A stretch of 64,000 nt of DNA from Pelagisphaera sp964404745 (GTDB lineage: Bacteria > Verrucomicrobiota > Verrucomicrobiia > Opitutales > Opitutaceae). The stretch covers positions 45,197-109,196 of the forward strand of contig CAYOLG010000016.1 in assembly GCA_964404745.1 (NCBI GenBank). Direction: 5' to 3'. The notes under the pieces are model-generated. The model did not search any database and was not told the DNA's origin. It worked only from the letters and a program-made list of their open reading frames with translations. Both the position numbers and the translations under genes were made by a program. Of this stretch, positions 43,044 to 50,976 are shown in pieces (position 1 is the stretch's first letter; each line of letters starts with the position of its first letter).

Positions 43044-44219
43044 ATGCCCCCTTCTTCTCAGCCATTTCGGTTCGACGCTCCCTCCGCCATCCTAACCGGT
43101 GGCGGATCCCGGCATCAGCTGGCGGACTTGACTAAAGAGCTAGGCGCTAGGCGCGTTTTACTGGTGACCGACAATGGAGTCGTCCAACTCGGCATAGCGG
43201 ATGCGATTACAGAGATTCTCGCTAGCGCCGGTTGCAACGTACTTCGATTCGACGATGTCCAACCAGACCCGACCGATCAAAATGTAGCTGAGGGCGTCCT
43301 GGCTCTACAGCAACACAAAGCGGATTTAATCGTGGCGGCGGGAGGCGGATCCCCAATAGACACCGCAAAAGTGATCGCCATTCGCCAAGCCAACGAGGGT
43401 CCGCTATCCAACTACATGGGGCTGGGCAAAATCGAAAATCCCGGGATTCCTTTGATAGCTATCCCTACGACGGCCGGAACAGGCAGTGAATGCACAAAGG
43501 TCGCGGTCATCACGGATACGGAGCGAGATGTTAAGATGATGATGCTAAGTGCCCCGCTGCTTCCGCAGGCAGCCATCGTCGATTACGAACTATCGCTATC
43601 TCTGCCCAAGGGTCTCACCGCAGCTGTGGGTGTCGACACTTTGACTCATGGAATCGAAGCTTACGTATCCAAAAAACGGAACGCGATGACCGACCCCCTA
43701 GCCTTGTCATGCGTTAAGCTAGTGGGACAGCATTTGCGAGCCGCCTGGTCCGACGGCAATGACCGAAAAGCTCGCGAGGGAATGATGCTGGCCGCTTGCC
43801 AAGGAGGCTTAGCGTTCTCCAATAGCAGCGTTTGCCTGGTCCATGGCATGAGTCGTCCGATTGGCGCGGTTTTCCACCTCCCCCACGGTCTTTCTAACGC
43901 CATCCTCCTTCCCACCGTGACTCGCTACTCTTGGGAGTCGGCACCTGATAGATATGCGGATGTAGCGAGAGCTCTTGGATGCTCCGATCAGTCGACTTCT
44001 GACCGGGATGCCTGCCTCGAACTTTTGCGATACCTGGAAGAAATGAATAGCTTTCTTGAACTTCCTCGGCTTTCTCAATGCCCGGGTGTCACCCAAGACG
44101 TGTTCGACCAGCAAGTCGAAAAAATGGCCAGCGATGCCATCGCCTCCGGCAGTCCCGCCAACAATCCGCGAGAGCCCAGCCAAAGCGAAATCGTCAAACT
44201 CTACGAGCAAGCTTGGTAG
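43044..44219 (+). CDS. Iron-containing alcohol dehydrogenase
   Basis: A 391-residue type III alcohol dehydrogenase. The start at 43044 (MPPSSQPFRF) fits the family; the longer frame from 42921 crosses a palindromic repeat. Family landmarks are VAAGGGSPIDTAKVIA (NAD-binding), TTAGTGSECTKVAVITD, the metal ligands in VDTLTHGIEAY (H) and FHLPHGLSNAILLP (H), and the C-terminal end LYEQAW. These enzymes reduce aldehydes or oxidise alcohols with NAD(P) and Fe2+ (or Zn). The role here may be in sugar-derived diol or aldehyde handling. It is followed by two palindromic repeat elements. Confidence 0.94.
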   Translation: MPPSSQPFRFDAPSAILTGGGSRHQLADLTKELGARRVLLVTDNGVVQLGIADAITEILASAGCNVLRFDDVQPDPTDQNVAEGVLALQQHKADLIVAAGGGSPIDTAKVIAIRQANEGPLSNYMGLGKIENPGIPLIAIPTTAGTGSECTKVAVITDTERDVKMMMLSAPLLPQAAIVDYELSLSLPKGLTAAVGVDTLTHGIEAYVSKKRNAMTDPLALSCVKLVGQHLRAAWSDGNDRKAREGMMLAACQGGLAFSNSSVCLVHGMSRPIGAVFHLPHGLSNAILLPTVTRYSWESAPDRYADVARALGCSDQSTSDRDACLELLRYLEEMNSFLELPRLSQCPGVTQDVFDQQVEKMASDAIASGSPANNPREPSQSEIVKLYEQAW

Positions 44220-44234
44220 CAGGTTCCGAAGTTT

Positions 44235-44302
44235 GTAGGGTCGTCGCTTGCGACGACCGCGAAAGTAGAGTATACGCCAGTCCTGCGATCGCCGACCCTA
44301 CA
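44235..44302. repeat. GGTAGGG-family palindromic element
   Basis: GTAGGGTCGTCG...CGACGACC at the left and GCCGACCCTAC at the right. It has a short inner hairpin (GTCGTCG-CTTG-CGACGAC) and family borders GTAGGG/CCCTAC. Confidence 0.75.
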
Positions 44303-44353
44303 CCGATAAAGCCGATTCCATCAACCTCTTCGACAATCTCTTAGTCGAAGCGT

Positions 44354-44424
44354 GGTAGGGAGGACCGGCTCGGTCCTCTATTTGGGCTGTGAGGAATTGG
44401 AGGACCGAGCCGATCCTCCCTACC
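44354..44424. repeat. GGTAGGG-family palindromic element (long form)
   Basis: GGTAGGGAGGACCGGCTCGG...GAGGACCGAGCCGATCCTCCCTACC: 71 bases with near-perfect long inverted arms and a 10-20 base loop. An almost equal copy lies at 48854-48924. It sits 36 bases beyond the end of the PQQ-type propeller gene. Confidence 0.85.
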
Positions 44425-44459
44425 ATAGCCAGCTTCGAGGAACGTATCCGGTTCCGTAT

Positions 44460-45731
44460 TCAGAATCCGATTGCGTATAGGGTTTCGCTACGGGCTCCCC
44501 CTTCTCCTTCGTACTTGGCAGAGCGGATGAGGATCGTATCCCGGCAAATCGCCGGCGTAGCGAAAATCTCCTCGCCTAGCAGATTCTCCGCGACGAGCTC
44601 CAGCTTTGTCGGGTTCGGCTTGATGACGAAAATCTTCCCTTCCTCATTAGCGTGATACAGATGCCCGCCTGCGTAAATGAGCGAGGCGCTTTCAGGCCCT
44701 TTCGGCAATCGGTCGCGCCAGAGAATTTCTCCGGTTTCAGTATCCCAACAATGAACCAAACCGCCTTCGGCGACTCCATAGAGCTGATCGCCGACAACTA
44801 CCATTGATTGCTCATAGCACTTTACCTGAGTGGTCCACTTGATGTCGCCTGATTTGACGTCGATAGCCCAGGTTTGCGTTCCCGGATAGCCTCCGGAAGC
44901 GAAGACCACGCCATCTTTCCAAACCACCGTGTTGGCTATCAAAGGATCGCCGCCTTCAACCGTCCAGAGCTCCTTTCCCGATTTTGGATCGTAGGCCATC
45001 ACGCGATCCGCCCCGTTGAGGAGAATTTGCTCGACGCCATTGATTTTCGCTAAAACCGGAGTTCCGTGCGAGGAACGTTCCGCCACTCGCTTTTTTCGCC
45101 ACGCTTCTTTACCAGTTTCGATATCGAAGGCAGCGATATAGCCATCCCCTTGGCTTTCCGCTGCAACCACCACTTTCCCGTCAGCCAGCAGTGGTGACGT
45201 GCCATAGCCAAAGGAGCGTTCCGGATAAAATCGTCCTACATCGACTTGCCACTGCTCATTGCCATCCAAGTCCATCGAAAAGAGCCTAAGCCGGTCGCCA
45301 TCGACGAAGAACAAGGCGAATATCCGCTCGCCATCGCTAACCAAGCTCGGCGATGCGTGCGTGTTTTTGCGATGGATCTGGGCGGGAAGCATCCCTTGCA
45401 AAACGATCTTTTCCCAGAGCAGTTTCCCCGAATCGAAAGAGTAACATAGAACTGACTGCTCTTCTTCATCCTCACGAGCAGTGGTCAAGAAAATACGATC
45501 GCCCACTACTACCGGCGATGAATGCCCTCTCCCCGGGACCTCTGATTTCCACTTCAAGTTTTTGCGTTCCGAAAATTCGACCGGAACACTCTGACCCGAT
45601 TCCGCGACCCCATTCTGGTAAGGGCCCCGCCAATTAAGCCAGTTGCCGCTATCGGCTGCGATCGAACTAATCGAAAGGAATGCGGAAAGAGCGATTCCGC
45701 CCAACAATGGTTTGGCAACTTGATATTTCAT
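44460..45731 (-). CDS. PQQ-type beta-propeller protein, secreted
   Basis: A 423-residue exported propeller. The start at 45731 gives a signal peptide (VAKPLLGGIALSAFLSISSIAA); the longer frame from 45779 lacks a proper leader. The mature part begins NWLNWRGPYQNG (the typical WPxWRGPxxNG opening of PVC PQQ-like proteins), with blades ending in GKLLWEKIVL, GKEAWRKKRV, GKELWTVEGG and GEILWRDRL. It is probably periplasmic; cofactor binding is not shown. It has the same fold as the 35310-36647 protein but another opening. A palindromic element lies close on each side. Confidence 0.85.
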   Translation of the reverse strand: MKYQVAKPLLGGIALSAFLSISSIAADSGNWLNWRGPYQNGVAESGQSVPVEFSERKNLKWKSEVPGRGHSSPVVVGDRIFLTTAREDEEEQSVLCYSFDSGKLLWEKIVLQGMLPAQIHRKNTHASPSLVSDGERIFALFFVDGDRLRLFSMDLDGNEQWQVDVGRFYPERSFGYGTSPLLADGKVVVAAESQGDGYIAAFDIETGKEAWRKKRVAERSSHGTPVLAKINGVEQILLNGADRVMAYDPKSGKELWTVEGGDPLIANTVVWKDGVVFASGGYPGTQTWAIDVKSGDIKWTTQVKCYEQSMVVVGDQLYGVAEGGLVHCWDTETGEILWRDRLPKGPESASLIYAGGHLYHANEEGKIFVIKPNPTKLELVAENLLGEEIFATPAICRDTILIRSAKYEGEGGARSETLYAIGF

Positions 45732-45865
45732 AGGCAACTCAGTCGCCCAGAAATTCGTCGAGTAACCCAAAATTGTCACGCAAATACGGTCGAGAGTTTC
45801 CAGATTCCGCCCAGGGCGCAGTATCCAAAATAAAGATCCCCCGCGGACTGCGGGCTTTTCCTAAA

Positions 45866-45930
45866 GACAGGGAAGATCGTCTCGATCCTCCGAATTTCGA
45901 ACACGGAGGACATAGACGGTCCTCCCTGCC
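45866..45930. repeat. Diverged GGCAGGG/CCCTGCC-family element
   Basis: ACAGGGAAGATCGTCTCGATC at the left and GGTCCTCCCTGCC at the right with partly complementary arms (GGAGGAC/GATCCTCC). It is a worn copy of the long form. Confidence 0.55.
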
Positions 45931-45997
45931 AAACAACAGTCTTCGCACTGCGGGTCACCAGACTCCTAAGCGACTAAACCTGAATATCTGAATACGA

Positions 45998-46987
45998 CTA
46001 CAAACCCTGCCTCAACGTTTCAAACTCGAGATAAGATTCCCAAGCGATTCGCTGCAGGTCGGATCGATCTTTATCTGAAAAAATCTTTGTGATCGGATTT
46101 CCGTCCGGATCCTTGTCTTTGTTTTTCGGATCATTGTCCAGGAATCGTATATCGGTTATCTCATTCAAGCTCAGGCCTTCTGGGCTCTTATCAAAAATCG
46201 CCGCGTAGATCGTACAGGAGGTTAGGTAAGCCATGGTGTGATTCAAGTGAGCATCGTTAACAAACCGTAGCGTCAAATCCGGACGCTGTTCCTGGCAACG
46301 AAGGCCAGCCAAAAATGCCGGGGCCACATCCGCGCCGATTCGATTCGCCAGCCGGGCAATCGTTCGGGCTTTCTCCATTATCGGCTCCGCATCCGGCAGG
46401 GATCTCAACGGTTCCGCGTTTTGCGTTGCAGGCGTCGTTACATACAATAGAACTCGAGCCCCTTCCGCTTTGGCGATAGAAGCGAACTTCGGGGCGTATT
46501 CGACAAATAGCGACGCGTCGCCTTCTAAGTCATCGCGCCAAGACTGCAGGACGACAAGGTCCCATTGAAGGCGCCTATAATCCAGGTTTGCCAGCAGTTC
46601 TTGGTGCCGCCGCAAAGCCGCCTTCCCATGCGTCCAATCCGGTTCTTGAGCCAGTCTCTCTTCAATGCGGGCAATCGTCGTTTGCTCCTCGGTCTTCGTA
46701 AGGGAATTGATTCTGACGATATTCTGCGTGCCCAAATTCCAATGATTATACAACTTTCGACCGCCGTAAATGAACGCGGTAGGCTTAAAATCGATTTGCG
46801 GGTTTCCTTCCTCGGCAAGCGCCTCAACAACCTCAGACAGGTTGTGGCGGCCCGTATAGCTGTTCCCTATAAAAAGGGTTTCTAGCGTCTTCGGTCCTGC
46901 TTGCCCGCTAGCCTGAAAAGTTGCGATCACTGCCAGACCAGCTACCATCGCTAATGAGTATATCGTTCGGAAAACACGCATGGGCAT
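45998..46987 (-). CDS. SGNH/GDSL-like hydrolase, secreted
   Basis: A 329-residue exported hydrolase-like protein. After a signal peptide (MPMRVFRTIYSLAMVAGLAV), block I reads LETLFIGNSYTGRHNL with the likely nucleophile S43. VVLQSWRDD fits the region of block III. Block V is likely FVNDAHLNHTMAYL (D-x-x-H). The family includes carbohydrate esterases and similar enzymes acting on plant or algal polymers; the DUF4886-like form is common in PVC bacteria. Residues fit a SGNH triad but the block III Asn is unclear, so activity is likely rather than certain. It is flanked by a repeat-bearing gap and the ICMT-like gene starting divergently. Confidence 0.75.
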   Translation of the reverse strand: MPMRVFRTIYSLAMVAGLAVIATFQASGQAGPKTLETLFIGNSYTGRHNLSEVVEALAEEGNPQIDFKPTAFIYGGRKLYNHWNLGTQNIVRINSLTKTEEQTTIARIEERLAQEPDWTHGKAALRRHQELLANLDYRRLQWDLVVLQSWRDDLEGDASLFVEYAPKFASIAKAEGARVLLYVTTPATQNAEPLRSLPDAEPIMEKARTIARLANRIGADVAPAFLAGLRCQEQRPDLTLRFVNDAHLNHTMAYLTSCTIYAAIFDKSPEGLSLNEITDIRFLDNDPKNKDKDPDGNPITKIFSDKDRSDLQRIAWESYLEFETLRQGL

Positions 46988-47113
46988 TCATCCACTACCA
47001 TCACGCTGACGGATATTGTCAAACTCCGGAGTCTGACGAATCTTTGAATCGGCAGTCCGATTCTTCTTTCCAGAGAACGAAGAGGGAGATACCAAAATCT
47101 CCTGAACTCCTAT

Positions 47114-47608
47114 ATGACTCGCGATCGCAAAGGACCTGCCTACGTAGTTGCCCAGCTCCTAATTATCGGCCTCTATCTGTCAGCCATGCGCTACCAGATA
47201 TTCGATGCGCCAATTGCGCTCCGATGGATCGCTATCGCTGGATTTGTTCTCGGTCTCGTAATTATGTCCGCCGCAGCCATGCAGCTAAACAAATACCTCT
47301 CTCCCCTTCCAAAGCCTAAAGAAAAGTCGCGCCTCATCACGTCAGGAGCCTATAAATACGTTCGCCATCCCATTTATGCTGGACTTGCCCTTTCGGCATT
47401 CGCTTGGGCAATCCTGAAAGGCAACCCCATACAACTCGCCCTATCCATCGCTCTCGCGGGTCTTCTAAATTTCAAGGCGAAACATGAAGAGAAACTCCTC
47501 GAAAGGATGTTTTCGTCGTACTCAGTATATGGATCGAAAACCGGCGAGCTTCTGCCTAGATTCTTTTGGCGAGCACGCAAATCGGTCACAGCCCGAGATC
47601 AACTTTGA
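47114..47608 (+). CDS. ICMT/PEMT-like membrane methyltransferase
   Basis: A 164-residue polytopic protein of the isoprenylcysteine carboxyl methyltransferase-like family. The SAM-site motif GAYKYVRHPIYAGLALSA (R-H-P-x-Y) and the C-terminal KHEEKLLERMFSSYSVY (E-E...Y) are the family hallmarks. It has four or five membrane spans. Bacterial members methylate unknown small lipids or thiols. The stop overlaps the flavoprotein's TTG as TTGA, so the two are co-translated; a link with lipid or quinone redox chemistry is conceivable but not shown. Confidence 0.9.
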   Translation: MTRDRKGPAYVVAQLLIIGLYLSAMRYQIFDAPIALRWIAIAGFVLGLVIMSAAAMQLNKYLSPLPKPKEKSRLITSGAYKYVRHPIYAGLALSAFAWAILKGNPIQLALSIALAGLLNFKAKHEEKLLERMFSSYSVYGSKTGELLPRFFWRARKSVTARDQL

Positions 47609-48858
47609 GCACGCAAACTACAGCAAACCAGACCGGTCCTCATATTGGAATCATAGGGGGAGGAGCGGCGGGCATTTTTTCTGCCATCACTGCCAAAACC
47701 TCAAACACTAATGCCGCCGTTACTGTCTTCGAAAAGGGACGTTCTCTGCTTTCCAAGGTTCGCATTTCTGGCGGCGGACGCTGCAATGTAACGCATGCTT
47801 GCTTCGATCCCAAAACCCTTTGTCAAAACTATCCTCGCGGTTCACGCGAACTACTAGGTCCATTCTATCGATTCCAGGCAAGCGATACGGTAGAATGGTT
47901 TGAGAGCCGAGGCGTGGCCCTGAAAACGGAGTCGGACCGTAGGATGTTCCCCACTACGGATTCGTCCAAGACCATCATAGATTGCCTTCTGAAAGAGTGC
48001 CGCGATGCCGCTGTGTCCCTCCAGACGAACGTGTCTATCGATGATGTCAAGCACCTGGAAGACGGGCGATTTATGCTTTCTCTTGGGAATGGGCAGACAG
48101 CGCTATTTGATCGGCTTTTGATCGCGAGCGGCGGTTTGAAAGCAGGAAGAATGCATCGTTCTTTGGAGAAGCTTGGCCACACACTCGAACGGAGTGTACC
48201 TTCGCTCTTCACTTTCCATATCGAAGTCCCTTGGCTACAAAAGCTCGCAGGCGTGTCGCTTCCCGAAGCCAGAGTAACGGTCGCTCAATCGAAACGCAGT
48301 CAAACTGGGCCGATTCTTGTCGCTCATTGGGGGCTGAGCGGTCCGGCTATTCTCAAGCTATCCGCCTGGGAAGCTAGAGATTTATACGAGCGGAGTTACC
48401 ACTTCGACTTAATCGTGGATTGGCTTCCTGAATACAGCGAAGAGGATTTGAGATCGAAGTTCGCCGACAACAAAAAGCTCCATCCCGCCAAGCAAATTGG
48501 CAACACACCCATTTCGCTAATTCCATCACGTTTATGGGAAGCCCTCGTCCAAACCTCTGGCTGTCCAGTCGATAAGCGCTGGGCCGAGTTCTCTCGCAGC
48601 GATGAAAATAGCATAAGCCATATTCTCAAGCGCTGCCAATTTCCCGTTACCGGCAAAAGCATGAACAAAGAGGAATTCGTCACTTGCGGTGGCGTGCAGC
48701 TAAAGGAGGTCAATTTCAAGACCATGGAAAGCCGAATCATTCCTGGACTCCACTTCGCGGGCGAAGTCCTCGACATCGACGGCATCACCGGCGGATTCAA
48801 CTTCCAAGCTGCCTGGACTACGGGCTGGATCGCCGGGACTAGCATGGCAAAAAGGTAG
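47605..48858 (+). CDS. HI0933/BaiN-family flavoprotein
   Basis: A 417-residue FAD-dependent oxidoreductase of the HI0933-type family (YhiN/BaiN). FAD-binding motif IGIIGGGAAGIFSA, then ISGGGRCNVTHA, the second FAD motif in LLIASGG, FVTCGGVQLKEVN (family GGV) and the C-terminal GEVLDIDGITGGFNFQAAW. Several are typical of the group, whose reaction is uncertain (BaiN reduces bile-acid double bonds). The start is best taken as TTG at 47605, overlapping the methyltransferase stop by four bases; frames from 47566 would run inside the previous gene. The stop TAG lies inside the first bases of a GGTAGGG repeat. Confidence 0.88.
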   Translation: MSTQTTANQTGPHIGIIGGGAAGIFSAITAKTSNTNAAVTVFEKGRSLLSKVRISGGGRCNVTHACFDPKTLCQNYPRGSRELLGPFYRFQASDTVEWFESRGVALKTESDRRMFPTTDSSKTIIDCLLKECRDAAVSLQTNVSIDDVKHLEDGRFMLSLGNGQTALFDRLLIASGGLKAGRMHRSLEKLGHTLERSVPSLFTFHIEVPWLQKLAGVSLPEARVTVAQSKRSQTGPILVAHWGLSGPAILKLSAWEARDLYERSYHFDLIVDWLPEYSEEDLRSKFADNKKLHPAKQIGNTPISLIPSRLWEALVQTSGCPVDKRWAEFSRSDENSISHILKRCQFPVTGKSMNKEEFVTCGGVQLKEVNFKTMESRIIPGLHFAGEVLDIDGITGGFNFQAAWTTGWIAGTSMAKR

Positions 48859-48924
48859 GGAGGACCGGCTCGGTCCTCCGTGTTTTCAATGATTAAATGG
48901 AGGACCGAGCCGGTCCTCCCTACC
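48854..48924. repeat. GGTAGGG-family palindromic element (long form) overlapping a stop codon
   Basis: GGTAGGGAGGACCGGCTCGG and, mirrored, CCGAGCCGGTCCTCCCTACC: near-perfect 27-base arms around a loop of about 17. The flavoprotein's TAG stop is the TAG of GGTAGGG. It is nearly identical to 44354-44424. Confidence 0.9.
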
Positions 48925-48936
48925 ATAAGGGGCGAT

Positions 48937-48968
48937 GGTAGGGCCGCTTGCCCCCAAGCGGCCGCGTC
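48937..48968. repeat. GGTAGGG-family hairpin (short form)
   Basis: GGTAGG then GGCCGCTTG-CCCC-CAAGCGGCC, a perfect 9-bp stem with a 4-base loop at 48942-48963. It resembles 9557-9583. Confidence 0.8.
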
Positions 48969-49002
48969 AGCAAACATACCAAGTAGCCATTTTACAGTGG
49001 CG

Positions 49003-49050
49003 CGGAGCTTTGGACTGCGGTCCCGCCGCTCAGCGCGGCCGCTCCTGCAA
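49003..49050. repeat. GC-rich intergenic repeat (GCGGTCCCGCCGCT type)
   Basis: CGCGGAGCTTTGGACTGCGG then TCCCGCCGCTCAGCGCGGCC and GCTCCTGCAA. Its end resembles the sequence near 4030-4050. It contains short inverted segments (GCCGC/GCGGC). It lies 12 bases after the end of the ARSB-like gene. Confidence 0.6.
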
Positions 49051-49061
49051 AATAGTGTCCC

Positions 49062-50495
49062 TCAATCCGGAATCCGCAAATCATAAGGTTTCACCCACGT
49101 ATCCGGCGGTCGGATATCTACATGTTCCAAGACGGGCTTTTGCGTTTCCCGGAATTGTTTCATTCGCCGCAATAGATCGTCGACCACTTCCGGATGACTT
49201 GCCTCCACATCGTTCTTTTCCAATGGATCTTCCCGAATGCGGTACAACTCGATAAAAGCATCCTTTCGCGGATCATCCACCATTCGCAAACTGGGCCCCA
49301 ATCTGACTACCTTCCATTCCCGTGTGTTCACAGCGTTCCGCTCAAAAGGGATTTCCCGATCAGGATCCTCTTCATTTTGCGGAATGCGTTGGCCCTGAAA
49401 ATACGAGTGAAACTCGAAATCGTCCCTCTGCCTCTCACCTCGGAGAACATCAAGAACATCTTCTCCATCAAACGGCTTGCCCAAACGATCGGCTCCGGCG
49501 ATCCCCAGAAGCGTGGGATGCATGTCAATATAGCTTATCGGTTCTGCGAGCTTGCGTCCTCCTTTCAACCCGCCGTTTGGCCATCTGACCGAAGCGACTA
49601 CTCGTATGCCTCCTTCGTACACTGACCACTTTCCATCCCGGAGCGGATCGCTTGAAGATCCGTTGGGCAAAGAGCCGCCGTTGTCTGAGGAAAACAGCAG
49701 AAACGTATCGTCGGTTGCACCTGTTCGATCTAAAGCGTCGAGGATCGCCCCTACCTGCTCATCGAGCGAAGTCATCATGGCTGCCTTTTCACGACGAAGC
49801 GTATCCGAAATATGGGCAAACTGCTCATAGTGATGCGGCAGATAGTCGTTGGGCGTGTGAATCGCATTGAAAGCCACATACAAAAAGAAAGGCTTACGAC
49901 TTCCCTCAGCCTCCTCAATCACCCGCACAGCTTCCTCGCCAATGAGCTCGGTACTGTATCCAGGCTCGTAATTCAGCTCCCAATTTTTGTGCCAGTCATG
50001 AAGCCCTTGCGTCGAATGGCTGAAAAACCCTATGCCCCCACCCGAATGACCGAGATAGGAAGTAAACCCTTTGCTCAAGGGATGATTTGAACGGCGCTGC
50101 CAACCCAAGTGCCACTTGCCCGCCATCGCCCGCGTTTCGTAGCCAGCGCCTTCCAAGGCTGCCGGAATGAGAATTTCATCGTCCGGTATCGCCCGCGTAC
50201 CCCAGGTCTTTACCGTCACTCGCTGCAACCCATAGCGAAGCGGATAGCGGCCCGTCATCAAGCCAGCCCGCGTCGGCGTGCAAATCGGCGTCACGTAATA
50301 GCGTTCTAGATCCACCCCTTCTCGAGCAATCCGATCAATATTCGGCGTCGGAAACTCGGCTCCATGATACCCCACATCATTCCAGCCCATATCATCGGTG
50401 AGGATGATGACTATATTGGGAGGATTCTTGCCCCAGACCGGGGATACTAAGAGGCAAACAGTAATCAGTAGAAGGGGCCGAAGAAGAAAATTCAT
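49062..50495 (-). CDS. Arylsulfatase B-like secreted sulfatase
   Basis: A 477-residue exported sulfatase. The start is supported by a signal peptide (MNFLLRPLLLITVCLLVSPVWG). Its opening TDDMGWNDVGYHGAEFPTPN, the formylglycine site CTPTRAG (C72; Thr in the fourth position is allowed) and RYPLRYGLQR resemble N-acetylgalactosamine-4-sulfatase (ARSB). GKWHLGW, VAFNAIHTP, FSSDNGGSL and YEGGIRVVASVRWPNG follow. A GalNAc-4-sulfate or related substrate is therefore possible. It is bordered by a repeat cluster at its 3' end and an assembly gap at its 5' side, so its promoter is only partly seen. Confidence 0.93.
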   Translation of the reverse strand: MNFLLRPLLLITVCLLVSPVWGKNPPNIVIILTDDMGWNDVGYHGAEFPTPNIDRIAREGVDLERYYVTPICTPTRAGLMTGRYPLRYGLQRVTVKTWGTRAIPDDEILIPAALEGAGYETRAMAGKWHLGWQRRSNHPLSKGFTSYLGHSGGGIGFFSHSTQGLHDWHKNWELNYEPGYSTELIGEEAVRVIEEAEGSRKPFFLYVAFNAIHTPNDYLPHHYEQFAHISDTLRREKAAMMTSLDEQVGAILDALDRTGATDDTFLLFSSDNGGSLPNGSSSDPLRDGKWSVYEGGIRVVASVRWPNGGLKGGRKLAEPISYIDMHPTLLGIAGADRLGKPFDGEDVLDVLRGERQRDDFEFHSYFQGQRIPQNEEDPDREIPFERNAVNTREWKVVRLGPSLRMVDDPRKDAFIELYRIREDPLEKNDVEASHPEVVDDLLRRMKQFRETQKPVLEHVDIRPPDTWVKPYDLRIPD

Positions 50496-50539
50496 CGGAT
50501 CAGAGCTATCAACAAGCTTCCCACCTGGGCAAGTCGCAT

Positions 50540-50639
50540 NNNNNNNNNNNNNNNNNNNNNNNNNNNNNNNNNNNNNNNNNNNNNNNNNNNNNNNNNNNNN
50601 NNNNNNNNNNNNNNNNNNNNNNNNNNNNNNNNNNNNNNN
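50540..50639. other. Assembly gap (100 N)
   Basis: A run of exactly 100 N between the ARSB-like sulfatase start and the MITE-like element. The element's left end begins 7 bases after it, which suggests the repeat caused the break. Confidence 0.99.
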
Positions 50640-50646
50640 CCTTAGT

Positions 50647-50922
50647 GAGTGTCCAATAAGTCAGAATATGCGTCATTTACGTCTAGATGGTCTAGCCGCA
50701 AGGCGTGCTTATTGCGGGGTATCCATGGAATGACTATCCCCAATGCGCTCAACGCAGCGGCAGGCCCCTCTGGACGGAAACCCATCTGGGGCAGCGTCCT
50801 TTTTGGCTCTCGGCCGCGTTGCGGACGAGGGCCATGGCCCTAGGGGCATTGGCGCCTCGCCTACGCCTTCCCAAAAACCAAAAATGCCTGCTGCGACGCT
50901 CATTCTGACTTGTTGGACACTC
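50647..50922. mobile_element. 276-bp MITE-like element
   Basis: Terminal inverted repeats of 21 bases at 50647-50667 and 50902-50922 (GAGTGTCCAATAAGTC... against GAGTGTCCAACAAGTC...) differ at only one position. The 234-base interior is GC-rich, with no transposase, and contains an open frame read from the right end (MSVAAGIFGFWEGVGEAPMP) that may be incidental. Size, ends and lack of a transposase fit a non-autonomous element. Target-site duplications could not be settled: TTAGT before the left end and TTAGA after the right are only similar. Confidence 0.75.
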
Positions 50923-50976
50923 TCTTAGATGATTGCCAGCAGCGCTGTCCGCTCCCACATTATTTCCAATAAACCC

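Noticed and set aside
50709..50903. Small protein inside the MITE-like element
   Set aside because: The frame is open but GC-rich interiors often give open frames; no ribosome-binding site or homology was seen.
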